Shown: piece after piece, positions 1 through 6,945 of the stretch | Numbering within the stretch: position 1 is the stretch's first letter | Layout of the letters: each line of letters opens with the position of its first letter | From: Verrucomicrobiales bacterium | GTDB lineage: Bacteria; Verrucomicrobiota; Verrucomicrobiia; Verrucomicrobiales; DEV007 | DNA length: 21,891 nt | Reading direction: 5' to 3' | Assembly (NCBI GenBank): GCA_021648365.1 | Contig: JAKISY010000076.1 | Location: 1 to 21,891, forward strand | Notes under the pieces: generated by a model | What the model was told of the DNA's origin: nothing | What the model saw: only the letters and a program-made list of their open reading frames with translations | The model's database searches: none | Program-made: the position numbers and the translations under genes

Positions 1-1
1 C

Positions 2-1354
2 CCGCCACAGTGGGCAGGTCTCAGCGGAGCGCAAATCGGCAGATTACGCATCGCAAGGAAAAACAAAATCCGCTTCCAGTGGCAGCTCGATCAATACCGA
101 GCCATCGCCTTCTCGACCTACGTAGGAGGCACAAAAAACGTCAGTAATGTGCAAAGCCGCTTCAATATGCCAAAGCAACCACTGAAACAGGGCACCCTAG
201 AAGCAAGCTACATTCTCGGCGGTGGAGACCCCTTTGCCCCTACCAAAGAAGTCACCCCCGGCATCATCAGTGCAGTCCCCTACGACCAGAGCAGTAAAAT
301 AACAACGAGCCCTACAGGACGACGCCGCGATTTAGCGAACTGGATCACCCAACCTAACAACAGCCTAAGCGCACGCGTCATGGTCAACCGCATCTGGCAA
401 GAACACTTCGGCAAAGGCATCGCAGGCAATGCCAACAACTTCGGAGCCACAGGCAAAAAACCCACTCACCCCGATTTACTCGATTGGCTCGCCACGCAAT
501 TCATCAAACAACAGTGGTCAATCAAAGCGCTGCACCGCATCATCATGAATTCCGAAGCATATCGTCGCTCTTCCCAACACCCAAAAGCAAAAACCTTAGC
601 ACAAAAAGACCCTCATTCAAAACTCTACGCACGTTTCACAGAACGCCGTCTATCTGCCGAAGAACTGCGTGACAGCATGCTCGCTTGCTCAGGCGAATTG
701 AATCCTGAGATGGGTGGCATCCCCATTCGTCCCGACATCAACCTCGAAGCAGCCTTGCAACCACGCCTAGTCATGGGCACCCTCGCCCCCTCCTATCAAC
801 CCAATGCAAAACCAGAGCAACGCAACCGCCGCACCGTTTACGCCAAAGTGATACGAGGACTGCGCGACCCCTTCATGGAAACCTTCAACCAACCCAGCCC
901 CAATCAATCATGCGAAGCTAGAAACAGCTCCACTGTTACCCCTCAAGTCTTCAGTCTATTCAATAGCGAAGAGAGCTATGATCGCTCCTTAGCTTTCGCG
1001 CATCATCTGCTACAACAATACCAAAGTCGCGGCGACGTGATCAACGCCGCTTTCTACCGAGTTTACGGTCGTCCCGCACGAGCAAGCGAACTCAAATCCT
1101 GCTTAGATCACTGGCAAACTGGAGAAAAAAAACACCTTAATTTAAAAATCGCTGTTCGGGAGATCCCTATCAAAATAGTGCAAAACGCCAAAGAAGAAAA
1201 TACCGGAGAATCCTTCCAATACACCGAATACCTAGAAATCTACCAAGACTACATCCCCGATCTGCAAGCTGCAGACGTCGATATCAAAACACGCGCACTG
1301 GCAGACATTTGCCTCGCGCTATTCAATTCCAACGAATTTGTTTACATCTATTAA
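2..1354 (+). CDS. PSD1 (DUF1549/DUF1553) domain protein, 5' end missing
   Basis: This is the C-terminal part of a PSD1-type protein, a family abundant in Planctomycetota and Verrucomicrobiota and usually paired with DUF1501 proteins. Its biochemical role is not settled; carbohydrate or sulfated-glycan degradation is proposed from context. The frame is open from base 2 with no convincing start, so the gene enters from outside the window; a GTG at 149 is in frame but lies inside conserved sequence. Family hallmarks visible are GGGDPFAPTKEVTPG, then GRRRDLANWITQPNNSLSAR, VMVNRIWQEHFGKGI, PTHPDLLDWLA, WSIKALHRIIMNSEAYRRSS, RRLSAEELRDSML, and the typical ending RALADICLALFNSNEFVYIY. The stop lies three bases before the next gene, which points to co-transcription. 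The family is clear; the function is inference. Confidence 0.88.
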   Translation, partial: PPQWAGLSGAQIGRLRIARKNKIRFQWQLDQYRAIAFSTYVGGTKNVSNVQSRFNMPKQPLKQGTLEASYILGGGDPFAPTKEVTPGIISAVPYDQSSKITTSPTGRRRDLANWITQPNNSLSARVMVNRIWQEHFGKGIAGNANNFGATGKKPTHPDLLDWLATQFIKQQWSIKALHRIIMNSEAYRRSSQHPKAKTLAQKDPHSKLYARFTERRLSAEELRDSMLACSGELNPEMGGIPIRPDINLEAALQPRLVMGTLAPSYQPNAKPEQRNRRTVYAKVIRGLRDPFMETFNQPSPNQSCEARNSSTVTPQVFSLFNSEESYDRSLAFAHHLLQQYQSRGDVINAAFYRVYGRPARASELKSCLDHWQTGEKKHLNLKIAVREIPIKIVQNAKEENTGESFQYTEYLEIYQDYIPDLQAADVDIKTRALADICLALFNSNEFVYIY

Positions 1355-1357
1355 ACC

Positions 1358-2773
1358 ATGCAAAACCCCACTTCATCGCTCAAACGTCGAGATTTCCTCT
1401 ATCAACTCGGAACCGGTCTAGGTAGCATAGCTCTAACCGACCTACTTAGCGGAACAGGACTAGCGGCAAGCAACCAACACAATGGGCTTCCAGCTGCTGG
1501 CTCCTACATCCCCAAAGCCAAGTCCTGCATTTTCCTAATGATGGAAGGCGGTCCCTCACACATCGACACCTTCGATCCCAAGCCCAAACTGCAGCAACTG
1601 CACGCCAAGGAGTTTGTCCGCGATGACAAAATGCTCTCCGCTATGGCTACAGGCAAGCGCTACTACGTGCAAAGTCCTTTCGATTTCATCAAAGCCGGAC
1701 AATCGGGAGCCGACATGTGCAACTTATGGGAAAACCTCGCAGGCGTCGCCGACGACCTTTGTTTCTATCGCGGTTGCCAAGTGGACTCCGTCAACCACCC
1801 TACCGCCATGTATCAGATGAACAGCGGCAGTCGTTTCAGTGGCGACCCCGCCATGGGGTCTTGGATCACCTACGGCCTCGGTTCACAGAATCAAAACCTA
1901 CCCGGATTCATCGTCCTACCCGAGAGCAACCACCCACAAGGCGGCCCCGCCAATTGGGGCAACGGCTTCCTGCCCGCGTCTTTCCAAGGCACTCCCCTAC
2001 GCCCCAAAGGCATGCCAATCCTCGACCTCAAACCACCCGCAGGAATCACCCGCGAACACCAACAGAGCAACCTTAATTTACTCAATCAACTCAATCAACA
2101 ACACGCCGCCACCCACCCCGATCACGCAGAGCTCAAAGCCCGTATGGACAGCTATGAGTTAGCCTTCCGCATGCAATTGGAAGTCCCCGGCATCCTCGAC
2201 ATCGAAGACGAGGACCAAAGCACCAAAGACCTCTACGGTATTGGCCAATCCCACTGTAACGAAGTTGGCCGCAAATGCCTGCTCGCCCGCCGCCTAGTCG
2301 AAAAAGGCGTGCGTTTTGTGCAACTCTACGCAGGCAACTGGGACTCCCATAACTTCATCAAGAAATCCCACGGCAAACTGATCCGATCCGTCGATCAACC
2401 GATCGCCGCCCTGATCAAAGACCTCAAAAACCGTGGTATGCTCGACGAAACCCTCATCGTCTGGTGTGGTGAGTTCGGCCGCACCCCCGACAACGGCCTG
2501 CGCGGCGGCGGCACCTCCTACGGACGCGACCACAACCCCAAAGCCATGACCGTATGGATGGCAGGCGGCGGCGTCAAAGCCGGCCACACCATCGGCGCCA
2601 CCGATGAAACCGGCAGCGAAGCCATCGACACCGTGCATCACGTGCGCGACCTGCACATCACCATCCTCAAACTGATGGGCCTCGACGACAACAAACTCAC
2701 CTTCTATCACGGCGGCCGCTTCAAACAACTCTCCCAGTTCGGCGGCCTCCCCATCAACGAACTGATCGCGTAA
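1358..2773 (+). CDS. DUF1501 family protein with Tat signal
   Basis: A 471-residue DUF1501 protein, a family related to the sulfatase/alkaline phosphatase fold and common next to PSD1 genes in PVC bacteria. The N-terminus has a twin-arginine motif (R10-R11-D-F-L) followed by a hydrophobic stretch ending near LSGTGLAA, so export by the Tat system is likely. Recognisable motifs are SCIFLMMEGGPSHIDTFDPKP near residues 57-77, GVRFVQLYAGNWDSH, DETLIVWCGEFGRTP, GRDHNPKAMTVWMAGGGVKAG and the C-terminal VHHVRDLHITILKLMGLDD. Start ATG 1358 sits directly after the upstream stop and gives the full Tat signal. Length and motif order are normal for the family. Substrate is unknown. The strand is strongly C-rich. 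Confidence 0.92.
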   Translation: MQNPTSSLKRRDFLYQLGTGLGSIALTDLLSGTGLAASNQHNGLPAAGSYIPKAKSCIFLMMEGGPSHIDTFDPKPKLQQLHAKEFVRDDKMLSAMATGKRYYVQSPFDFIKAGQSGADMCNLWENLAGVADDLCFYRGCQVDSVNHPTAMYQMNSGSRFSGDPAMGSWITYGLGSQNQNLPGFIVLPESNHPQGGPANWGNGFLPASFQGTPLRPKGMPILDLKPPAGITREHQQSNLNLLNQLNQQHAATHPDHAELKARMDSYELAFRMQLEVPGILDIEDEDQSTKDLYGIGQSHCNEVGRKCLLARRLVEKGVRFVQLYAGNWDSHNFIKKSHGKLIRSVDQPIAALIKDLKNRGMLDETLIVWCGEFGRTPDNGLRGGGTSYGRDHNPKAMTVWMAGGGVKAGHTIGATDETGSEAIDTVHHVRDLHITILKLMGLDDNKLTFYHGGRFKQLSQFGGLPINELIA

Positions 2774-2791
2774 GCCACCGACTACCTCACA

Positions 2792-2865
2792 GGCGGCCAA
2801 ACATTCCTGTCCGCCCTCCAATCTCAAATTTGCGCTCATGATAGTGGCACGGATTGGCAATCCGT
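2792..2865. terminator. Two inverted repeats between convergent genes
   Basis: Just after the DUF1501 stop there is a GGCGG/CCGCC inverted repeat (2792-2796 with 2811-2815). It is followed by a tight perfect hairpin, ACGGATT-GGC-AATCCGT, at 2849-2865 with a 7-bp stem and 3-base loop. The genes on both sides converge here, so a terminator role in either direction is plausible. No proper T-run follows either hairpin, so intrinsic termination is uncertain. The second hairpin could also be a dispersed palindromic repeat. Confidence 0.4.
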
Positions 2866-3037
2866 TCTGTTCCCCACTCAATCCCCCTCTTATCCACGCC
2901 CATCAAAGCCACGCAATGCCATTGCATCCCGCATCCCCTCACTTTCCCTCAACCAGCTAACATCATCAATCAACATTGCTTCCGCAATATATCCTCCAGC
3001 TATATCTTCATTACATATCAATTTGCCCATCCTCCCT

Positions 3038-3087
3038 CTCTTATCTGCGCTCATCTGCGACATCTGCGGTTCCCCTCTTTTCTTATC
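3038..3087. repeat. ATCTGCG triplet repeat just 3' of purF
   Basis: Three copies of ATCTGCG start at 3043, 3053 and 3062, separated by 3 and 2 bases. They are flanked by CTCTCTT on the left and GTT plus CCCCTCTTTTCTTAT on the right. The same layout and flanks surround three ATCCGTG units at 6167-6191 downstream of purQ. In the purine transcript this would be the 3' untranslated part of purF. Function unknown. Confidence 0.7.
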
Positions 3088-3093
3088 CTCCCC

Positions 3094-5019
3094 CTAAAAC
3101 CAAACGTCATACGGGCGACCTTCGCGCTTCTCATAGAACTGCACAAAAGCCTGATTCACCACTCGATAACCACCTGGCGTTGGGTAGTTCCCGGTAAAGT
3201 ACCAATCGCCCTGATGGTCTGGAACTGCCGCATGCAAGTTCTCGATCGTTTGATAGATCACCTTGATCTCACCTTTCCACGTCAGATCGTCAGGCGATAC
3301 CAAAGTGGCAATCTCATCCGAAATCTCTTCGGGGCTGAAAGGCTCGTAAATCGCCTTCACGCAGTTGCTCATCTCTTCGACGGGCTTTTTCAACTCTTCA
3401 ATACAAGCGTGATACGTTTCCACCACTACCGATTGCAGTCCGCGTTTTTGCAGCAAAGACGTCGCTGCTTGGAAGGCGATGAACTTACCCAACTCCGACA
3501 TATCGATCCCATAACAATCGGGGTAACGAATTTGTGGAGCCGTAGAAGCTACCACGATTTGTTTGGGATTGGTGCGCGCTAGAATCTTCAAAATAGACCT
3601 CCGCAAGGTCGTTCCTCTCACGATCGAGTCATCCACCGCCACCAGACTATCCGCTGGTTTCACCACACCATAAGTCACATCGTAAATGTGCGATACCAAC
3701 TGAGCTCGCCCTTCTTCCTGACTGATAAAGGTCCGCAACTTGATATCCTTGTGCGCGATTTTTTCGCCTCTTGGCCAATTGCGTAAAATCAACTCATCGA
3801 TACCTTGCTCTGTCAGAGTCCCCTCTTTCACTCCCTCAATCAAAGCCTTATGAACCTCTTGACGACGGTGCAAACGCAAACCGTGCATCGTTCCCTGAAA
3901 AGCGATCTCTGCCGTATTCGGGATGAAACTGAACACCGCATTTTCAAGATCATTATCGATCACCTTCAATATCTGCGGAACCAAGTTAGCTCCTAGATCC
4001 TTACGCTCTTGATAAATAGCAGGGTCGTTGCCACGCGAAAAATAAATGCGCTCAAAAGAACAAGGACTTAACTTTTCTGGCTCCGCAAAGCGCTGAAAAC
4101 TGATCTCTCCACTGCTTTTCATCACCGCCACATGGCCCGCTTCAAGCTCGGAGACTTCATCGACATCGGCATCAAAAACTGTCATCAAAGGCACACGCTC
4201 TGAAGCAAAAGCGATCAACTCATCGTTTTCGTAATAATGACAAGGACGAATCCCTTTCGGATCTCGAAAAACAAAACCATCACCATTGCCGACCACACCA
4301 GCAATAGCATAACCGCCATCCCAGATAGAAGCACATTCCGAAACGATCTCCTTCACGTTCAGCTCACGGGAGATGATACCGGGGATCTCGCGCCCTTCCG
4401 TGCCTTTATCTCGCTCGCGGCGATAAAGATCGTCGTGCTGCTCATCCAAATGATATCCAAACTCCTCCATCACGGTCTGAGTATCAATGCCAAAAACTGG
4501 GTGCTGCCCGCGATTGATCAAATGATGATTCAGGTCAGCAGCATTGGTCATATTGAAGTTACCCAATATCATCAGCGTTTTAGTCGGCCAGTTGCTGCGA
4601 CGCAAATGCGGATGACAAGAGCCTGTGCCAAATCCACCCGAGGTGCCGTAGCGCAAATGCCCTAGCAGAATTTCTCCAGCGAATTCGAACTTAGATTTCA
4701 CACTCTGAGGGTCCGCATGATCAAGAATACCGCGCCGTGACATTTTATCAAAGGCCTGTTGCTGCTCTTGAATCACCCGCGACAAAGACTCGCGCTTCGA
4801 ACTTCTCGCACGAAACAAATAAGGCTGCCCAATCGGCATGTTCAATTTGCAGCAACCAATGCCCGCACCGTCTTGACCTCGGTTGTGCTGTTTTTCCATC
4901 AGCAAAAATAGCTTATTGAAAGCCCACAGCGAGGTGCCGTATTTTTCGTAATAATACGCCCACGGCTTTTTTAGCCGAATAAAAGCCAAACCACATTCAT
5001 GTCCGATTGAATCACTCAT
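3094..5019 (-). CDS. purF: Amidophosphoribosyltransferase (large form)
   Basis: PurF catalyses the first committed step of purine synthesis, PRPP plus glutamine to 5-phosphoribosylamine, in the cytosol. The N-terminal nucleophile is Cys9 in HECGLAF, implying removal of an eight-residue propeptide. The glutaminase domain shows EKQHNRGQDGAGI (43-53 region), GHLRYGTSG (120-128) and DPKGIRPC (253-260). The phosphoribosyltransferase domain has the PRPP loop VAVDDSIVRGTT at 460-471. At 641 residues it is about 150 longer than the E. coli or Bacillus enzymes; extra sequence lies within the glutaminase domain (about 60-115 and 190-225) and at the C-terminus. The CxxC seen near the end of iron-sulfur PurF proteins is not evident. 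It is the last gene of the purine operon, 65 bp after purM. Start ATG 5019 gives the short propeptide; no Shine-Dalgarno is seen. Confidence 0.92.
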   Translation of the reverse strand: MSDSIGHECGLAFIRLKKPWAYYYEKYGTSLWAFNKLFLLMEKQHNRGQDGAGIGCCKLNMPIGQPYLFRARSSKRESLSRVIQEQQQAFDKMSRRGILDHADPQSVKSKFEFAGEILLGHLRYGTSGGFGTGSCHPHLRRSNWPTKTLMILGNFNMTNAADLNHHLINRGQHPVFGIDTQTVMEEFGYHLDEQHDDLYRRERDKGTEGREIPGIISRELNVKEIVSECASIWDGGYAIAGVVGNGDGFVFRDPKGIRPCHYYENDELIAFASERVPLMTVFDADVDEVSELEAGHVAVMKSSGEISFQRFAEPEKLSPCSFERIYFSRGNDPAIYQERKDLGANLVPQILKVIDNDLENAVFSFIPNTAEIAFQGTMHGLRLHRRQEVHKALIEGVKEGTLTEQGIDELILRNWPRGEKIAHKDIKLRTFISQEEGRAQLVSHIYDVTYGVVKPADSLVAVDDSIVRGTTLRRSILKILARTNPKQIVVASTAPQIRYPDCYGIDMSELGKFIAFQAATSLLQKRGLQSVVVETYHACIEELKKPVEEMSNCVKAIYEPFSPEEISDEIATLVSPDDLTWKGEIKVIYQTIENLHAAVPDHQGDWYFTGNYPTPGGYRVVNQAFVQFYEKREGRPYDVWF

Positions 5020-5041
5020 CCATTAAAATAGGTTCACGCTT

Positions 5042-5073
5042 AATCTCAGATCTCAAATTTTAAATCTCAAATA
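5042..5073. repeat. TCTCAAA-type repeat in the purM-purF spacer
   Basis: Three imperfect copies of (A)ATCTCAAA lie in the 65-bp spacer: AATCTCAG, ATCTCAAAT and AATCTCAAATA, the last two separated by TTTA. The same heptamer forms a tandem array just before the DUF302 gene (12325-12359). On the + strand the motif has the same orientation in both places although the flanking genes point opposite ways. Function unknown. Confidence 0.6.
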
Positions 5074-5084
5074 CTCCCACCACT

Positions 5085-6074
5085 TCAGCCCACCGTCACT
5101 CTCACCCCATGTTCGGGAACCACCGTGCCGAGCACCAAAGCCCCATCGAGACACGCCACGGCTACCTCCGCTTGAGCTGCAGGCACGACTGCCACCCAGC
5201 CGAAGCCCATGTTAAAAGTATTCACCGCCTCAGCATCTTTCACATGCTTCAATACTTTGGGGATCGCACCGAGTTCCCAACGAGGAATTTTTAAATCCGC
5301 GCCATTGTCACCCGTCACTCTTTCGAGATTCTCCGGCAGTCCTCCTCCAGTGATATGAGCCATCGCTTTGACATCGACCTGAGCCTTTTTCAAGCCCGCC
5401 ACCACATCGTGATACAAGCGCGTCGGCGCCAGCATCGCACGGATTTCTTCTTCACTAAAGTCATCTGCGTAGGCATCCAGAATCCGACGGATCAGGCTCC
5501 AACCATTGGCATGAAATCCATCAGAAGGGTAACCCACCAACACATCGCCAACTGCCACTCGAGTGGGATCGATCAGATCACGCTTCTCGCCAGCGCCAAT
5601 TGCAAAACCCGCCAACTCCACCATACCCTCGGGCACGATGCCCGGCATTTCAGCCGTTTCGCCACCTGCCAGCACACAGTCACAAGCAGCCAAATGCTCG
5701 GACATGCCAGATATCAGACGTTTGATTTTCTCTTTATCAATATGACCCACTCCGATATAATCGAGAAACATGATCGGATCGCCACCCGTGGTGAGAATGT
5801 CATTCACATTCATCGCCACCAGATCCTTGCCCGCGATTTCCAATTCATCGTAGTGCAATAAAGTCTCGACCTTAGTCCCGACCCCATCACAGCCCGTCAT
5901 GATCACCGGCTCATCGTAACCACTCAGATCATAGGTCGCCGCAAACAGACCAAAAGCCTGCATCAGTGATCGCTTACCCTCCGTGCGCTGACGCAGATCA
6001 TTGATATCGCCGACCAACGCAGCCGCTTCCTTGATGTCCACCCCTGCTCCCTTATATGTAAATTCCTCACTCAT
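5085..6074 (-). CDS. purM: Phosphoribosylformylglycinamidine cyclo-ligase (AIR synthetase)
   Basis: PurM closes FGAM to aminoimidazole ribotide using ATP, the fifth step of the purine pathway. At 329 residues it is close to the usual 340-350. Motifs in order are YKGAGVDI at the N-terminus, TGCDGVGTKV (60s), NVNDILTTGGDP, the signature GGETAEMPG, GYPSDGFHANGWSLIR, and AHITGGGLPENLERV. The usual SSGLHSNGYSL appears here as PSDGFHANGWSL, a conservative variant. ATG 6074 starts the protein just before the conserved YKGAGVDI; a weak AAGAG lies a few bases upstream. It is fourth or fifth in the operon, 136 bp after purQ and 65 bp before purF; the larger gap after purQ holds the ATCCGTG repeat. Confidence 0.95.
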   Translation of the reverse strand: MSEEFTYKGAGVDIKEAAALVGDINDLRQRTEGKRSLMQAFGLFAATYDLSGYDEPVIMTGCDGVGTKVETLLHYDELEIAGKDLVAMNVNDILTTGGDPIMFLDYIGVGHIDKEKIKRLISGMSEHLAACDCVLAGGETAEMPGIVPEGMVELAGFAIGAGEKRDLIDPTRVAVGDVLVGYPSDGFHANGWSLIRRILDAYADDFSEEEIRAMLAPTRLYHDVVAGLKKAQVDVKAMAHITGGGLPENLERVTGDNGADLKIPRWELGAIPKVLKHVKDAEAVNTFNMGFGWVAVVPAAQAEVAVACLDGALVLGTVVPEHGVRVTVG

Positions 6075-6120
6075 GCTAGCTCTTATTTTTAAAACTATCT
6101 CTCTCCCCTAAATCCTTCTT

Positions 6121-6210
6121 CTCTTAACCGTGCAAAAACCCTCTCTTATTTCTTCTGCCCTCTCTTATCCGTGCTATCCGTGCTATCCGTGGTTAAACTC
6201 CCCCTCTTTC
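6121..6210. repeat. ATCCGTG triplet repeat in the purQ-purM spacer
   Basis: Three ATCCGTG units start at 6167, 6176 and 6185, an exact 9-bp period. They are preceded by CTCTCTT and followed by GTTAAA and CCCCCTCTTTCTTAT. A degenerate extra copy, CTCTTAACCGTGC, lies at 6121-6133. The arrangement matches the ATCTGCG triplet downstream of purF with changed unit letters but the same flanks. It sits in a 136-bp spacer inside the purine operon, directly after the purQ stop. A CCTAAATCC at about 6108 resembles the end of the heptamer array at 12346-12359. Confidence 0.7.
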
Positions 6211-6945
6211 TTATTTCTTAGAAATTTCTTCAAAAATCGATTGGAACAGATAATGCCCGCTGCCATGCTTTCCTCCCGTCACATTCGTCCAATCAGGATC
6301 GTAGTGATGAGCCTTCTCCATAAACCGCTCCGGATGCGGCATCAAGCCCAATACTCGACCACTCTCATCTTGAAGTCCTGCAATCTGACTAAAACTCCCA
6401 TTGATGTCCTCCGCGTAAGTCAACACCCCCAAACCACTAGCGACCAAAGCCTCAGCTTCGCTCGCTTGCTTGGTCACAAAACGCCCCTCGGCATGGGCAA
6501 TCGGCAGCTCAAATTCATCTGGCAAAGCTCGCAAAAACGGACTGTCTTTCAGCCCACTTTTTTTCAGTTTCACCCAGTTGCATTTGAACCGTCCGCTATC
6601 ATTGTGAATCAGGCTCCCTTCAGGCAACAATCCCATCCGCGTCAAAATCTGGAAGCCATTGCAAATGCCCAACAGATAACCACCCGCATCGCGGAACTGC
6701 TTCAAGGAATCTCCCAAAGCATTTTCGCTGACCAACTGAGCCAAGCGCCCAGCCATCACATAATCGCCGTAAGAAAACCCACCCGACAGCACCACCAAGT
6801 CCACTGCTTCGAGTTTGCTCGGTTCCACTTGGGAAATAGGCAAGACATCCGCAGAGAAACCCACCGCTTCTAGAGCGCGGGCAGTTTCTGCATCACAATT
6901 CGTTCCAGGGAACTTTAATAATAGGGCGTGAGGCCGTTTTTCCAT
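6211..6945 (-). CDS. purQ: FGAM synthase glutaminase subunit
   Basis: PurQ hydrolyses glutamine and passes ammonia to PurL in the FGAM synthase complex. It is a class I amidotransferase of 244 residues, slightly longer than usual (about 225). Visible motifs are KFPGTNCDAETARAL near the start, LSGGFSYGDYV (53-63), the catalytic nucleophile Cys95 in LLGICNGFQ, the substrate-pocket NDSGRF, HAEGRF at 151-156, and the catalytic His204/Glu206 in MPHPERF. The start ATG 6945 overlaps the end of purL by 31 bases, which suggests translational coupling of the two subunits. No Shine-Dalgarno is obvious. Confidence 0.95.
   Translation of the reverse strand: MEKRPHALLLKFPGTNCDAETARALEAVGFSADVLPISQVEPSKLEAVDLVVLSGGFSYGDYVMAGRLAQLVSENALGDSLKQFRDAGGYLLGICNGFQILTRMGLLPEGSLIHNDSGRFKCNWVKLKKSGLKDSPFLRALPDEFELPIAHAEGRFVTKQASEAEALVASGLGVLTYAEDINGSFSQIAGLQDESGRVLGLMPHPERFMEKAHHYDPDWTNVTGGKHGSGHYLFQSIFEEISKK

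Larger units (their letters stand above)
2774..3093. other. Convergent intergenic spacer, 320 bp
   Basis: No credible gene was found here. The spacer holds the two hairpins at 2792-2865, one TCTCAAA unit near 2822, a CCTCCAGCTAT stretch near 2993 that resembles one downstream of pyrD (about 12298), and the ATCTGCG triplet repeat at 3043-3068. On the + strand it is rich in C and T. Confidence 0.6.

Noticed and set aside
2294..2881. Open frame on the minus strand over the DUF1501 gene end
   Set aside because: Valine/glycine/alanine-rich antisense translation of a well-supported gene; no domain seen.
6167..6191. CsrA-type GGA binding array in the purine transcript
   Set aside because: On the transcript the ATCCGTG units read CACGGAU and contain GGA, but the sister repeat after purF reads CGCAGAU without GGA, so the shared layout is not explained by CsrA.
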